A stretch of 64,000 bases of DNA, taken from the NCBI GenBank assembly GCA_002077065.1, contig NAJO01000023.1, forward strand, positions 248,001-312,000. The letters run 5' to 3'. Positions 54,581 through 64,000 of this stretch are shown in pieces; the first letter of the stretch is position 1; the number at the start of each line of letters is the position of its first letter. The position numbers were made by a program, and so were the translations under genes. Source of the stretch: Cryoendolithus antarcticus (taxonomy: Eukaryota; Ascomycota; Dothideomycetes; Cladosporiales; Cladosporiaceae). The notes beneath the pieces were generated by a model that ran no database searches, was not told where the DNA came from, and saw only the letters and a list, made by a program, of their open reading frames with translations.

Positions 54581-54977
54581 GATTGAAGGGGTCGGTGGCA
54601 ACTTCATGGCAGGTTCTGAGGTGATAGACATGGCGTTCTGGATGACGGGATGCATAGCGGGCGTCATTTGGCGCGGTCTTTGGTCCGACTTCAGACACTC
54701 TACTCTTGATTGGCGAGGACGATGAGGCGCAAGTAGCGTACTGCGGACGCAGATTCGCGACTCCAGTGCCGTATGTACAATTATCGAACGTGTAAGAAGA
54801 CAGAAACAAAACATCAAAGCCGCGCATGGAGGATAGCTCATCACGTGAACAACACCTTGACAGGCTGATGCACGATGCATGTAAGTGGCACAGCCCTCCC
54901 TTTTCTTAAGACCAACGGTTTGCTCTCAACTTTACTAATTCAACTTGCCTAATTCGGCCTATCGAAGTAGAGACACC
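54581..54977. promoter_or_regulatory. Intergenic between TIM17 and the hypothetical gene
   Basis: 397 bases; TIM17 3' UTR and next promoter expected. No frame of note. Confidence 0.35.
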
Positions 54978-55523
54978 ATGCCACGGAACAAGCATCGCCT
55001 CCACCTGGCCCTCTACGCCCGTCCAAAGCATCCCGGGACTTACCACTACGCCCTGTTCATCGCACTAAAGAACGGCCAAGGACCCACGACGAAGCATTAC
55101 GTCAATAACACACTCCTTGTTGACGACCGCGGACATGCGACAACGCCCTGGCGCTACGAGAACCTCATCATCGACGATATTGAAAGTGAGCCGAGACTTC
55201 TGGTTCGGGTGGTCCTGGGTAAGGTAGTGAGAGTTGATGCTGAGGTCCAGCGTGTGGTTGGAAGCGTGCCTGTGATGGATGCAAAGGAGCTGGTATCAGA
55301 AGCTAGCGAGACCTTCAATTGCATTAGCTGGGTTCGAGATGTCTTCCAGGAGCTTGTGACGCAGAAAGCAATTGCGGCTAGGCATGCGGATTGGGACGAG
55401 ATCCAAAGGCAGGCTGTGGAGTATGTTGATAGGAAGCGAGAAGCGGGTCGATGGGATGGCGGATGGGAGGGAGGTGGAGTGCCGCTGATGGATCTCATGA
55501 CGGACAAGGAGATCGGGGCATAG
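54978..55523 (+). CDS. Conserved-looking fungal hypothetical protein
   Basis: Single exon, 181 residues from ATG 54978 (MPRNKHRLHLALYARPK); an in-frame ATG at 54945 would add eleven residues. The sequence alternates beta strands early (YHYALFIALKNGQGPTTKHY, then TPWRYENLIIDDIESEPRLL) and has a helical C-terminal half with FNCISWVRDVFQELV. This resembles small fungal proteins of unknown function that begin NKHRLYVALY..YHW; no catalytic residue can be claimed. Codon use fits the neighbours. Confidence 0.65.
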   Translation: MPRNKHRLHLALYARPKHPGTYHYALFIALKNGQGPTTKHYVNNTLLVDDRGHATTPWRYENLIIDDIESEPRLLVRVVLGKVVRVDAEVQRVVGSVPVMDAKELVSEASETFNCISWVRDVFQELVTQKAIAARHADWDEIQRQAVEYVDRKREAGRWDGGWEGGGVPLMDLMTDKEIGA

Positions 55524-55782
55524 TGCACTGCCACTCCACGACGAGAGATAGATGAGAGCAGATGAGGTTGTACCAGGCTTGGCAAACCAGCTTCGTTCCT
55601 GACCTCCGCGATGCCTTTCCATTGGTTGCTTTCCTCATCTACAACAAACTCACTACAACGGTCTTTCAAGATTGAGATGATCAGCTTGTCCATTGCATGT
55701 GAAGATCCAGAAGTTGTGATTCGGTACATAAAAGCCGTGCCTCCATCGCTCGCGACAAGATGAAAGGTGGATCTACAACACC

Positions 55783-57968
55783 ATGGCTGACGCGACGCCC
55801 CCTCGGCAGATGTCGCTGATCCCATATCCCTCTGACAGCGAACGTGAGATAGTCCTGTAAGCATCGCAGAAGCCTCTTGAGCCGGTACGATCCGCTGACT
55901 ATGCCCTAGGCGTCGTGGCAATGCAGTGGTTGTGTATGACAACGCGTCTCGACACCTGTCAGTCGTTGCTGCTCCGGAGCAGCCGGTAGACCTACCTGAG
56001 TGCCCATACTGCCACCGACCTTTGCGAGATGACGATCAATCTAGACGTGAGGGCCGTGGTCCCGCCGAGGAGTACTGGCCTGACGGCCGTCCTCAGACCG
56101 CGCGACGAGGTCCATTCGTTGACCCAGAGTACTTTGGCATGCTGGCTGCCAGTCAACAACCTTCACCTTCGGCTAGTGCACCTGGTACACCATTACCAGC
56201 TCGACTAGTCCCCCACGCGATTAGGTCTGGCCGCTCAAGGGAGATCAGTGGAGCCGGCGATCTGCCCTCTGGTGCTGAATTTGTTACCAGCGGGCCAGCT
56301 CAAGGCTCAAGTCAAGGTATCAGCAGCACCGCCTTCTCTCCTGGATTCTTTCGACAGAACTTCCGCGAGATGAAGGAGCTCGGCCGCGGCGGCTTTGGCG
56401 TAGTCCTCCTGCTCGAGCATGTTATGGATGGGGTAGTATTGGGCGAATTCGCATGCAAGCGTATACCCGTCGGCAACGATCATGCATGGCTTGAAAAGAC
56501 TCTTATCGAGGTCAAGCTTCTCAAGAAGATCCCGCATGTCAATCTCGTGCCATATCACTGGGTGTGGTTAGAGGACTGCCAGCCTACGAAATTCGGACCA
56601 AGTGTGCCGTGTCTCTGGATCTTGCAGGATTATTGCAACGGTGGTGATCTACACAACTATGTCCTACAATCCAAGGATGCGAGTGATGCAACACAGTCGT
56701 TGCACCAAGAGCGACTGCGTAGGCGATCTCGGGAGCAGCTGCCACCACCCGTTGATCTTCGCGGACCAAGTAAGCTCACGTTTGACGAAATCTTCACTTT
56801 TTTCCGAGACATCACGTCAGGCTTACACCATCTACACACCAAAGGCTACATACACCGAGACCTGAAGCCTTCGAATTGTCTCTTACAACACGACGATGCC
56901 CAAACAAGAGTGCTGATCTCCGACTTTGGCGAAGTTCAAGCTGCAGGCGCAAAGAGACGAAACACAGGAGCCACTGGCACGATATCGTATTGTGCGCCGG
57001 AAGTTCTGCGCAAGGGTGCGTCTGAAGATGCATTCGGCGACTTCACTACGAAGAGCGACATCTTTTCGCTAGGCATGATAGTGTACTTCATGTGCTTTGG
57101 CCGTCTCCCGTACACCAGTACGGATGGTCTTGACGAGGACAACGAGGACGTAGACGAGCTTCGTACCGAGATCAGTGCTTGGCAAGGGCTGCACCAAGAA
57201 GCTCGCATCCGCGTGGACCTACCTGACAAGCTGTACACCTTCCTGCAGCGATTGCTCGCCGCAAATCCCGATGAACGCCCAACGACTGGAGAGATCCTGA
57301 GCACCATCAAAGCTGAAGCCGGACTGGGCGACATATTTTCAGTGACAGACGATGATAGTCCACCACGGTTCGCGTCCGTCGACTCACCATCACAGCGACC
57401 TTCGTCTCAACAGCGCCGTCAATCGTCAAATCTCGTGAGTCGATTCGGTTTATCGAGTGCGGGACGGAAAAGATCTGGAGAGGAGCGCGTAAAGCGATCG
57501 CCTTCACCGATCAAGTTCGACAAACCACGTAATCCTGACGGCTCTGGAACTCAAAGCAATGCGTCCGCAGTTGTGTTGCGCCCACGAAAGATCGATCTGA
57601 CGTCAACTTCACATGATCACCTGCCTGAGCCACAGCAAAGCCCCAGGTTGATGCTACCGCCGCCACCGCATCGCTCTTGGTACTCGGCGTGTGTCAGATG
57701 GAAGCATCATTCACTCGTGAAGCCCAGCCTTCGAATTGTGCTGTTTGGCGCGAAGCTAGCTTCGCTCAATCTACCTTGTGCACCGTATGCAGCAAACGTC
57801 GTGCTATTGTACGCTCTCCTGGCAATCGCGGCGCTCGACCTGGGCTTGGTGCCACTCAATCTGACGATGTCTGTGCTGATGCTTGGCGTTCATCTCGCGG
57901 TGGTGTACATCGCGAACCAGCAAGGATGGCTTTGCGAGGGCCCAGACGTGTTTCGGCAATCTAAGTAA
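55783..57968 (+). CDS. IKS1: Ser/Thr protein kinase, IKS1-like
   Basis: Exons 55783-55856 and 55910-57968 give 710 residues. Near the N-terminus is a short CPYCHRPL zinc-knuckle-like element, as in IKS1 proteins. The kinase domain begins MKELGRGGFGVVLLLE (P-loop), Lys in FACKRIPVG, catalytic loop HRDLKPSNCLL, DFGE metal motif, and APEVLR. A long Ser/Arg/Pro-rich linker follows (residues about 480-600). The C-terminus has two TM segments (NVVLLYALLAIAALDLGLV; LTMSVLMLGVHLAVVYI), indicating a membrane-tethered kinase. In yeast the role is poorly defined (links to ionic stress). Confidence 0.88.
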
Positions 57969-58472
57969 ATATCGGCCGCCTCTGGCTGCGTTACAGAATG
58001 GCAAAGTCACCGCGGCTGGAAAGTGTTACGGCTGCGTGTTTACCGATAACCTGGATCGCACGGCTGGAGAAAGTCGGGCCAAAAAGTCAAGCATGCAGCC
58101 ACGAAAGGCTTTTTGTGCCAAGCCTGAGCTTATGCACGTTCCCGCAGACTCCGAACCACAGATGACGTCTGAAGATCCATCTCTTATCTGCACAGAAGCA
58201 ATTCCCAATGGTCAGTTACACGGCAGGCGATGTCGACGTACCTGCATCTGGCATCTACGTCGTACGCCTATCTTCCAGTCGGTACAAGACTCAGTCAGGC
58301 TAGGCGATGGCCGATAGAAGAGTCAACAGTATTTGCGTAACGTTGCATAAGTAGTGTAGACCCGACTTCCTAGTAAGTCCTACCAATTCCTCTCTTACTT
58401 AGCATCGCGTGTATATCTGCGACAGCTCCTCTGCATCAGTCCCGTACCTCTATCCTGTCCCTGCAATTCAAG
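57969..58472. promoter_or_regulatory. Intergenic upstream of the purine permease
   Basis: 504 bases with no supported frame; IKS1 3' UTR and the permease promoter. Confidence 0.35.
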
Positions 58473-59787
58473 ATGCGCTCCACATCGATCACTGCTGCGT
58501 TTGGGCTCACATCTCTAGCTTCGGCAGCATTGCTTTCGACGAAGAAAGTGGAAGAGCGTGCTCTCGAGTATGTCGTCCAGCCGAAGGTCTTCATCATCAG
58601 CATGTTCGATCCAGAGGCGGAGGTCTGGTGGGGAATCCCTGAGTTCGATCTTCTCGCGCTCAACATCACGGTGCCTGGCTTCTCGCCATTGTTCCCGGAT
58701 GCACACTGCACTGCTGATGGCGAGATCTGCCAGCTTGTGACAGGCGAGAGTGGTATGCCAGACCCTTGAGAGGCACATAATGGGAGCTCCAGTTGATTTG
58801 TCGTGCACAGAAATCAACGCAGCCGTTACCATCTCGTCCCTCGTCCAGTCGCCACGCTTCGATCTGAAATCTACCTACTTCATGGTAGCAGGCATCGCTG
58901 GAGTCAATCCCGAAGTGGCCACTATCTGTGCGGTGACGTTCGCACGCTATGCAGTTCAGGTCGCGCTGCAATACGAGATCGACCCTCGTGAAATCTCAGC
59001 CAACTACAGCACCGGCTACATCCCACAGGGCAGTGTTGTCCCAGATGAGTACCCGCAGTCGATCTATGGAACCGAGGTGTTTGAGGTCAACCAAGACCTA
59101 CAGAAGCTGGCAGCCTCCTTCGCCAGAAATGCTACACTCAACGACAGCTCCGAAGCCGTAGCCTACCGTGCGTTGTACGCCACGTCCGATCTTTACGTTG
59201 CTGGTACGAAGGCTCCCTCAGTGATCGAGTGTGATGTCGCAACTTCGGACGTCTACTACTCTGGCAAAATCCTTGGTGAGGTCTTCGGGAACTTCACGAC
59301 ACTCGTCACGAATGGTACTGGTGTATACTGCACGACAGCGCAAGAAGACAACGCAACGCTCGAGGCTCTACTTCGCGCTGCAGCAGTCAAGGCCGTAGAC
59401 TTCAGCCGCATTATTGTCATGCGCACTGCTTCAGATATGGATCGCCCGTGGCCCGGCCAGGCAGCAACAGCCAATCTGTTCTATTCGAACCAGGGAGCGT
59501 TTGAGCCGGCGATCCAGAACATCTATCTCGCAGGTGTGAAGGTCGTGGAAGGCATCTTGGAGGGATGGAACGCGACGTTTGCTGGTGGCGTGAAGCCGTC
59601 AAACTACATCGGAGAGTGAGTCATCCCCTTCAGGACGTTTGCAGCGATCGATGACTGACAATCTTCTAGCATCTTTGGCACTTTGGGTGGCACACCAGAC
59701 TTTGGCCCATATGCTTATAACAACAACCCCGTGAAGCGCGGCCTCAGCAGGCGCAGCGTAAAGGGTAAGAGGAACGTACCGCTGTAG
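58473..59787 (+). CDS. Purine nucleoside permease (NUP family)
   Basis: Exons 58473-58752, 58811-59615 and 59670-59787 give 400 residues. The N-terminus MRSTSITAAFGLTSLASAAL is a signal peptide. The core begins PKVFIISMFDPEAEVWWGI, a signature of the fungal purine nucleoside permease family, related in fold to nucleoside phosphorylases. YFMVAGIAGVNPEVATICAV follows, with RIIVMRTASDMDRPWPG and NIYLAGVKVVEGILEGW near the end. Proteins of this family have been linked to nucleoside uptake, though the absence of many TM helices suggests a secreted or periplasmic binding/enzymatic role. Both introns split codons in phase. Confidence 0.9.
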
Positions 59788-60058
59788 ACTTCTGCACAGT
59801 CGACAGTCAATAACGGTCCGCTGGGCAGCCAACAATGTACATAAACCTTCCCAGTAGACACTAAATACCTTGGCAGTGTATGGCCTGCGAACATTCTCAC
59901 TAAACGCTTGCCAGAGCTGTAGATTCATGGAACACTCTTACTTTCTCTATCACGCAAACATCGACTTCTGCGCGTCTTGCGATCGAAGCTTCTTTCTCCC
60001 CTACGACAGTGGGTCATCCAAAGTACTACGCACTTGACACGAGCAGCAGTAAATTGTG

Positions 60059-61639
60059 ATGGCGCCGCCTCCACCCAACCAACAAATCATCGCGAAAGGG
60101 CCACTGGGTCACTATCATCAGCAGGCATGGCTTCAGCCGTCCGCTAGGCAGTCATCGCCCACCCAGCAACCACAAGTTCGTCAACCACCACCCGTGCAAG
60201 GGTTTCCTGCTCAGCAGCTGGTAAAACAGCTACCGCCGCCGGTATACCAGACGCAAAGCCAACAGACCAGCGTTCAGCAGCCGATACGCCAGCAGCCATA
60301 TGGACAACAGGCAGTAATCCATCAACAAATTTTTCAGCAGGTCGGAGGTCAGCAACTCGTAGCTACGCATGTCTCTCCGCCTGTGCCTGTCATCGCTGGA
60401 TATCAGCAGCAAGTAGGCGGCTACGCTGGCGGCTATGCGCAGCAAGGTATGGCACATGCCCAGCACGCCCAGCGGTTGTCTTCAAGTAGCTCAACAACGA
60501 CGTCAACCACTACGACTACGACACAGACCACGCAGCAGCAACAACGCTACCAGCAGCAGTCTGCTGGGCAGGTACAGCAATCAACTCTTACCCCTCTGAT
60601 CCAACATCACCAACAGCTACAGATCCAACAAGCACCGCCTGCGCCACAAGCACAGCATCACCAACAGCTGCAGATAAGACAGGCATCAGCTGCCCCTCAG
60701 GTACATCACCAACAGCAGCAGATCCAGTATGTGCAGCGAGTGCAGCCACCTCCTCCTCCCGCACCGGTCAAGTACACGTCACCGCCCCCACCGGTCCAGT
60801 ATGTTGCACCTCCGCCAGTGCAGTACATCGCGCCGCCTCCACAAGCTCCCGTACATCATACTACAAACTACACGACAATAATCCAGGCCGCGCCTGCTCC
60901 GCTGCCTCCTCAACAGCAAGTCGTTCAGACTTCGTCGGCACAAATCGTGCAGCAGCAACGACCACGCTGGCCGCCACCACAAGTGCATGTCAACATCACG
61001 AACGTGTCCTCGTCCTCGTCGTTACAGACCAGGCCCAAGTCGCCCCCACCCCAGGTGCGACACCCATCTCCGCCTTGTCAGCTGGCTGTGCCGTCTCCTC
61101 CCAGGCACTCGTCTCGTTACGATCAGGGCGCCAACAAGTCCACTACCAACACCACAACAACAACAACAATAACGAACATCACTCGTACCGAAGCGGAGTC
61201 CCGTGGCGCCGACTTCCTCGAACGCTACGATCTCGAAATGGCCCGCCGCCTGCTCGTCGTCTGCCCGCCCTGCCCCGCAGGCTTCGGCTGGGAAGCCCAT
61301 GAAGACGGCTACGAGTGCGAAGCGGGCAGCCACTTGATCCCCTACGCCGAAACGGATGCCTGGATAGCTGGGCTTAGACCGGACGGAAATATCATTGGCA
61401 AGACGTTCACTGTAGATGAGGTCAGGGAGAGGTATCTCAGGCGAGCGATCCAGAACGGGATGGACCCACGGCTTGCGGGGGAGCTGTCGAGGATGTCTGA
61501 GCAGCGAGGTGGAGGACGAAGGGGTGGAATGCAGAGGCGAGGGCGCATGTTTGACGACGACGATGATGACGACGATGACTTATTTAGTGCATTCAGCGCG
61601 GCGCGGCGGAGGCAGGGGATGAGGGATCCATTTAGGTAG
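60059..61639 (+). CDS. Q/P-rich protein with the first Cys/His module only (family copy E)
   Basis: Single exon, 526 residues from ATG 60059 (MAPPPPNQQIIAK). Residues 1-340 are Gln/Pro-rich (AQHHQQLQI repeats, PPPPVQYVAPPPVQYIAPPP). A Thr/Asn stretch (TTNTTTTTTITNITRTEAE) precedes a charged helix (FLERYDLEMARRLLVV), then module 1, CPAGFGWEAHEDGYECEAGSHLI, where all key residues are at the family spacing. Module 2 is absent: the protein ends in an Arg/Gly-rich part and nine consecutive Asp before FSAFSAARRRQGMRDPFR. The complete-module unit F lies just downstream on the same strand. Function unknown. Confidence 0.75.
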   Translation: MAPPPPNQQIIAKGPLGHYHQQAWLQPSARQSSPTQQPQVRQPPPVQGFPAQQLVKQLPPPVYQTQSQQTSVQQPIRQQPYGQQAVIHQQIFQQVGGQQLVATHVSPPVPVIAGYQQQVGGYAGGYAQQGMAHAQHAQRLSSSSSTTTSTTTTTTQTTQQQQRYQQQSAGQVQQSTLTPLIQHHQQLQIQQAPPAPQAQHHQQLQIRQASAAPQVHHQQQQIQYVQRVQPPPPPAPVKYTSPPPPVQYVAPPPVQYIAPPPQAPVHHTTNYTTIIQAAPAPLPPQQQVVQTSSAQIVQQQRPRWPPPQVHVNITNVSSSSSLQTRPKSPPPQVRHPSPPCQLAVPSPPRHSSRYDQGANKSTTNTTTTTTITNITRTEAESRGADFLERYDLEMARRLLVVCPPCPAGFGWEAHEDGYECEAGSHLIPYAETDAWIAGLRPDGNIIGKTFTVDEVRERYLRRAIQNGMDPRLAGELSRMSEQRGGGRRGGMQRRGRMFDDDDDDDDDLFSAFSAARRRQGMRDPFR

Positions 61640-61841
61640 GTCTTGCGAAAATCTGGCACTGGAAAGCGTAGGGCAGCTCAGGTAGGCTTGCTAAAAACTA
61701 TGCACGGAGATACCATAACGTATAGAGCGTCTCTGCCCTCCGAAGAATGTGCGATGGACTTCGTGACGTGACCCTGTTAACAAGCACCGCCAGGGTCATG
61801 AAGCCAGTGGTGCTGCTTTTTCGATTATCGTTTTCAGCTGA

Positions 61842-62360
61842 CCAAGCTCAACTCATCGACCGAGCACGTCGCCACTCGCGCAGACCAGACCGCACAATCC
61901 AAGACCACGATCACCGCCGCCTCAGACCATCACCACAAGTCCCTGCTTAAGGTCCGCGATAACAACCAACGCGAGCCGCTCGCGTCGAGACGGCACACCA
62001 CAGTGCCCAGAAGGCGACGGCTGGCTCAAAGCCCCTGGCGGCGCCATCTGCCAGCGCGGCACCCACTTCATCACTCACTCAGAACAAGACGCCGATGACC
62101 AAGGTCAACGCGAACGCAGCGGACCTGTCATCTTACGCGCGACTCCAGCGCAGTACCAGCAGGCGTACGCTCGGTATGGTGTGGACTTTTACCGGCACAA
62201 CAGTGGTGCCTGGGCTGGAGGGAGCCTCGCTACCGATCCCGACGTGCGTGTTGGGGAGTTTGGTGGATTGTCGCGGTGTCGTGACGGGCGTCATGGGCAT
62301 GACTCTTTGGTGACGATGGGAAGGGTTCTGTGCCAGATTTGTGGCTGCGAATTGAGGTAG
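61842..62360 (+). pseudogene. Family copy F: solitary Cys/His-module unit without a Q-rich head
   Basis: A frame open from 61842 to a TAG at 62358-62360. It begins Pro/Ser-rich with NPRPRSPPPQTITT (matching PRPRSPPPQTSTK just before the modules of copy C), then module 1 CPEGDGWLKAPGGAICQRGTHFI, a middle part with AYARYGVDFY and SGAWAGG, and module 2 CRDGRHGH...LCQICG. No clear ATG, so the start is not fixed; a tttcag acceptor lies at 61837, and an exon upstream may exist. It is the fourth copy in the window in which module 1 can be read straight through apart from D's shift. It could be a 5'-truncated copy or the last exon of an undetected gene. Confidence 0.5.
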
Positions 62361-62627
62361 GGTTGGGCTGGTGACTGGCCCAGGAGCTCAGTAGACACCC
62401 GCGATTGGCCATGTTGGCTAGATCTTGCAGGTTGGCGTACGCTAGTCACAACTCTAGAGCAGATACTTCATATACTGCTTTCAATGGCTGAGGTGCAGAT
62501 CTGATGAGTTGCTATAAAGCAGCGTACTGATAATGGTTGCGACGCTCGGGGATGCCGTGAGATCTCCATTGCATATCTGTTACCAACGATCCTCTAGCTA
62601 TATCATCATTAGCGATCATGTAGTGGA
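62361..62627. other. Convergent spacer
   Basis: 267 bases between the end of copy F and the stop of the Myb/Rap1-like gene; nothing recognised. Confidence 0.35.
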
Positions 62628-64000
62628 CTAAGCACTCTCCCACTCCTCCAAAAAGCTCATCCGCCTCTCCACCTCATCCCATCCGAACTTCTCCGTCAGC
62701 CTCCTCAGAGCCCCACTGCTGCCTCCAAACACCGCTTGATCCTCTTCCGCCGTCCAGATCCCTTGCCTCACATGCAAGTCACTCAAAGACTGCTTGTGCT
62801 TTTCCGAGATCAATAGAGCCTGCGCAAGATCGAAGCGCATGCTGGTACGGTGCAGCGCGCACCAAATCGCGGTTTCGGGATAGTGGAGCTGCGTAAGGCG
62901 GTGGAGAAAGGAGGCCAGAGTCTCGTCAGCGGGGATTGGCGGGCGCTTTGTGGGCACAGAGGATCTTGTGAAGGGCAGGGACGAGCGGGGTTTGGGATTT
63001 GAGGACGCGAAGGGCCGAGGGGCTGGGGTGGATTTGACAGGTGCCGCGGACGAGGGTTGTGGTTTCGTCGAAGGTAGCGTGGAGCTCGCTGGTACTTGTA
63101 CAGCCTCGATGGGTAAGTCTCGCGCAACGAGGGTGTCGTCTTCTTCGTCCGAGTCTGGCGGCAGCGGCATGCTTAGATCGAACGCCTGCGTCTCGGCGTC
63201 AAGTATGGCCTGGGTGTTGAGCATGCGAAGGCTCTGCTGGCTGACCGGAAGTGCCTTCGGCTGCTGGTGCTCAAGCTCGGCATCATCTGAGCTGTCCGAC
63301 GATGATGCAGCCGATGAGATCTCCATGACTTCGGCGTGTTGCTCTGCCACGTTCTCTCGCGGTAGGTCCGAATACTCAATCTTTCGACGCGGACTGGATC
63401 GTGGTATATCCTGTTGTGATGAGAACATGTCGAAGCCGCCTTCTGGTTCTGGTATCGTGAGATCGATCTCATCATCGCCGTTCTCGGCCTGGCCATCATC
63501 TTGACTCATCTCGCTTTCGTCGTCGCGCAGGACAGTGTCGTGAATTTGCGCAGCACGTTCAGAACTGTCGTGTGCTTCATGCGCCTCTGCGTCTTGCTCG
63601 TCAGGTCCATTCGCAGCTTGTGAGGGGATGGCGCTACGGTCTTGTCGAGCCATCACATCCACGCTCTCCACCACTTCTTCCTCATCGTCCTCGTCCCAAC
63701 CACCCATCAAACTCGGCCGCTGCTGCAATAGCACCGCACTACGGCGCCGTATCGCAGGCAAACTCCGGCCGGGCAGATACAGCTCCGCAAGGGTATCTGC
63801 AGCACGTGACGATCGCTGCATCGCGGTCGTGATCGCAGCGTCCTCTTCCAGAGACCATTCGTGTGGTGCATTTGTGCTCGATTTCGCAAGGTGCGCTGAT
63901 GGCTCACGTTGCGATGATCGCTGATCTTGAGTGGCTGCTGCGACCACTTCCTTGGGCTCACCAGGCGGCGTTGTGGATCGCACTCGTCTCGTAGGTGATC
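62628..64000 (-). CDS. Partial protein with Myb-like and Rap1-C-terminal-like segments (5' end cut)
   Basis: The frame is open from 64000 to a stop at 62628, at least 457 residues, with the start outside the window. A Myb/SANT-like helix set is seen at HEWSLEEDAAITTAMQRSSR ... LPGRSLPAIRRRSAVLL. A long acidic, Ser-rich linker follows, including EEVVESVDVMAR. The C-terminal 90 residues (LASFLHRLTQLHYPETAIWC, GIWTAEEDQAVFGGSSGALR, then EKFGWDEVERRMSFLEEW) resemble the C-terminal domain of Rap1/TRF2IP telomere proteins. I infer a Rap1-like telomere or chromatin protein; a simple Myb-like regulator is the alternative. The N-terminal BRCT expected in Rap1 would be outside the window. Confidence 0.5.
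   Translation of the reverse strand, partial: SPTRRVRSTTPPGEPKEVVAAATQDQRSSQREPSAHLAKSSTNAPHEWSLEEDAAITTAMQRSSRAADTLAELYLPGRSLPAIRRRSAVLLQQRPSLMGGWDEDDEEEVVESVDVMARQDRSAIPSQAANGPDEQDAEAHEAHDSSERAAQIHDTVLRDDESEMSQDDGQAENGDDEIDLTIPEPEGGFDMFSSQQDIPRSSPRRKIEYSDLPRENVAEQHAEVMEISSAASSSDSSDDAELEHQQPKALPVSQQSLRMLNTQAILDAETQAFDLSMPLPPDSDEEDDTLVARDLPIEAVQVPASSTLPSTKPQPSSAAPVKSTPAPRPFASSNPKPRSSLPFTRSSVPTKRPPIPADETLASFLHRLTQLHYPETAIWCALHRTSMRFDLAQALLISEKHKQSLSDLHVRQGIWTAEEDQAVFGGSSGALRRLTEKFGWDEVERRMSFLEEWESA

Noticed and set aside
1..64000. Secondary-metabolite cluster or mobile element
   Set aside because: Tyrosinase, MFS transporter and a Zn2Cys6 factor are present but scattered among housekeeping genes with no backbone synthase; no transposase, integrase or terminal repeats were seen.
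1..64000. tRNA or rRNA genes
   Set aside because: No convincing box A/box B pair or cloverleaf was noticed by eye; a tRNAscan run would settle it.

Overview
The window reads as nuclear DNA of a filamentous ascomycete (Pezizomycotina). It is gene-dense, on both strands, with about 30 protein genes. Most are interrupted by one to seven introns of about 50-75 nt with GT(A/G)AGT-like donors and YAG acceptors. The gene set is typical of the group: class III sirtuin, ICP55, KAR5, Zn2Cys6 regulator, type I metacaspase, DBF4, ATG12, tyrosinase, IKS1 kinase and a purine nucleoside permease. A Dothideomycete is my best guess, but this is an inference from gene style and not a proven placement. No tRNA, rRNA, transposon or CRISPR feature was recognised.

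Layout: 1-2.8 kb, two glutamine/proline/serine-rich paralogues (one cut by the window edge, one broken by an in-frame stop). 3-9.4 kb, sirtuin, ICP55 peptidase, KAR5 karyogamy protein and mitochondrial ribosomal protein L6. 9.5-17.5 kb, amino acid/choline-type permease, Zn2Cys6 regulator, Rsm1/C3HC protein and metacaspase. 18.3-24.7 kb, DBF4, ATG12, ketopantoate hydroxymethyltransferase and UBC8-type E2. A 2.4 kb gene-free stretch then leads to an STK32/YANK kinase (27-29 kb) and a four-TM membrane protein. 31-33.4 kb, a second pair of the Q-rich family, one intact and one frameshifted. 34.5-46.9 kb, IND1, tyrosinase, an alpha/beta-hydrolase-fold protein, MFS transporter, glycine-zipper protein and phospholipase B. 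47.7-55.5 kb, a Thr/Ser mucin-like wall protein with duplicated exons, an aspartic-protease-like membrane protein, TFB3, TIM17 and a conserved hypothetical. 55.8-62.4 kb, IKS1 kinase, purine permease and a third pair of the Q-rich family. At the right edge sits a partial protein with Myb-like and Rap1-like segments.

Most genes are unlinked housekeeping functions. Four act in mitochondria (ICP55, MRPL6, IND1, TIM17) and the sirtuin may as well. Several encode secreted, wall or membrane proteins (tyrosinase, phospholipase B, mucin, A1-like protein, permeases).

The most unusual content is an apparently undescribed protein family present at three separate loci (0-3, 31-33.4 and 60-62.4 kb), as two neighbouring same-strand copies each time. 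Its C-terminal region has two fixed-spacing cysteine/histidine modules: C-P-x4-W-x5-G-x2-C-x2-G-x-H, and C-x-D-G-R-x-G-H-x10-C-x2-C-G. Both look like zinc-binding units behind a polyQ/proline tail. Within the pairs, one copy has an in-frame TAG, another a one-base frameshift, and others are truncated, which suggests fast birth-and-death evolution. A second notable item is the mucin gene, in which a 125-bp exon-plus-intron unit is tandemly duplicated.
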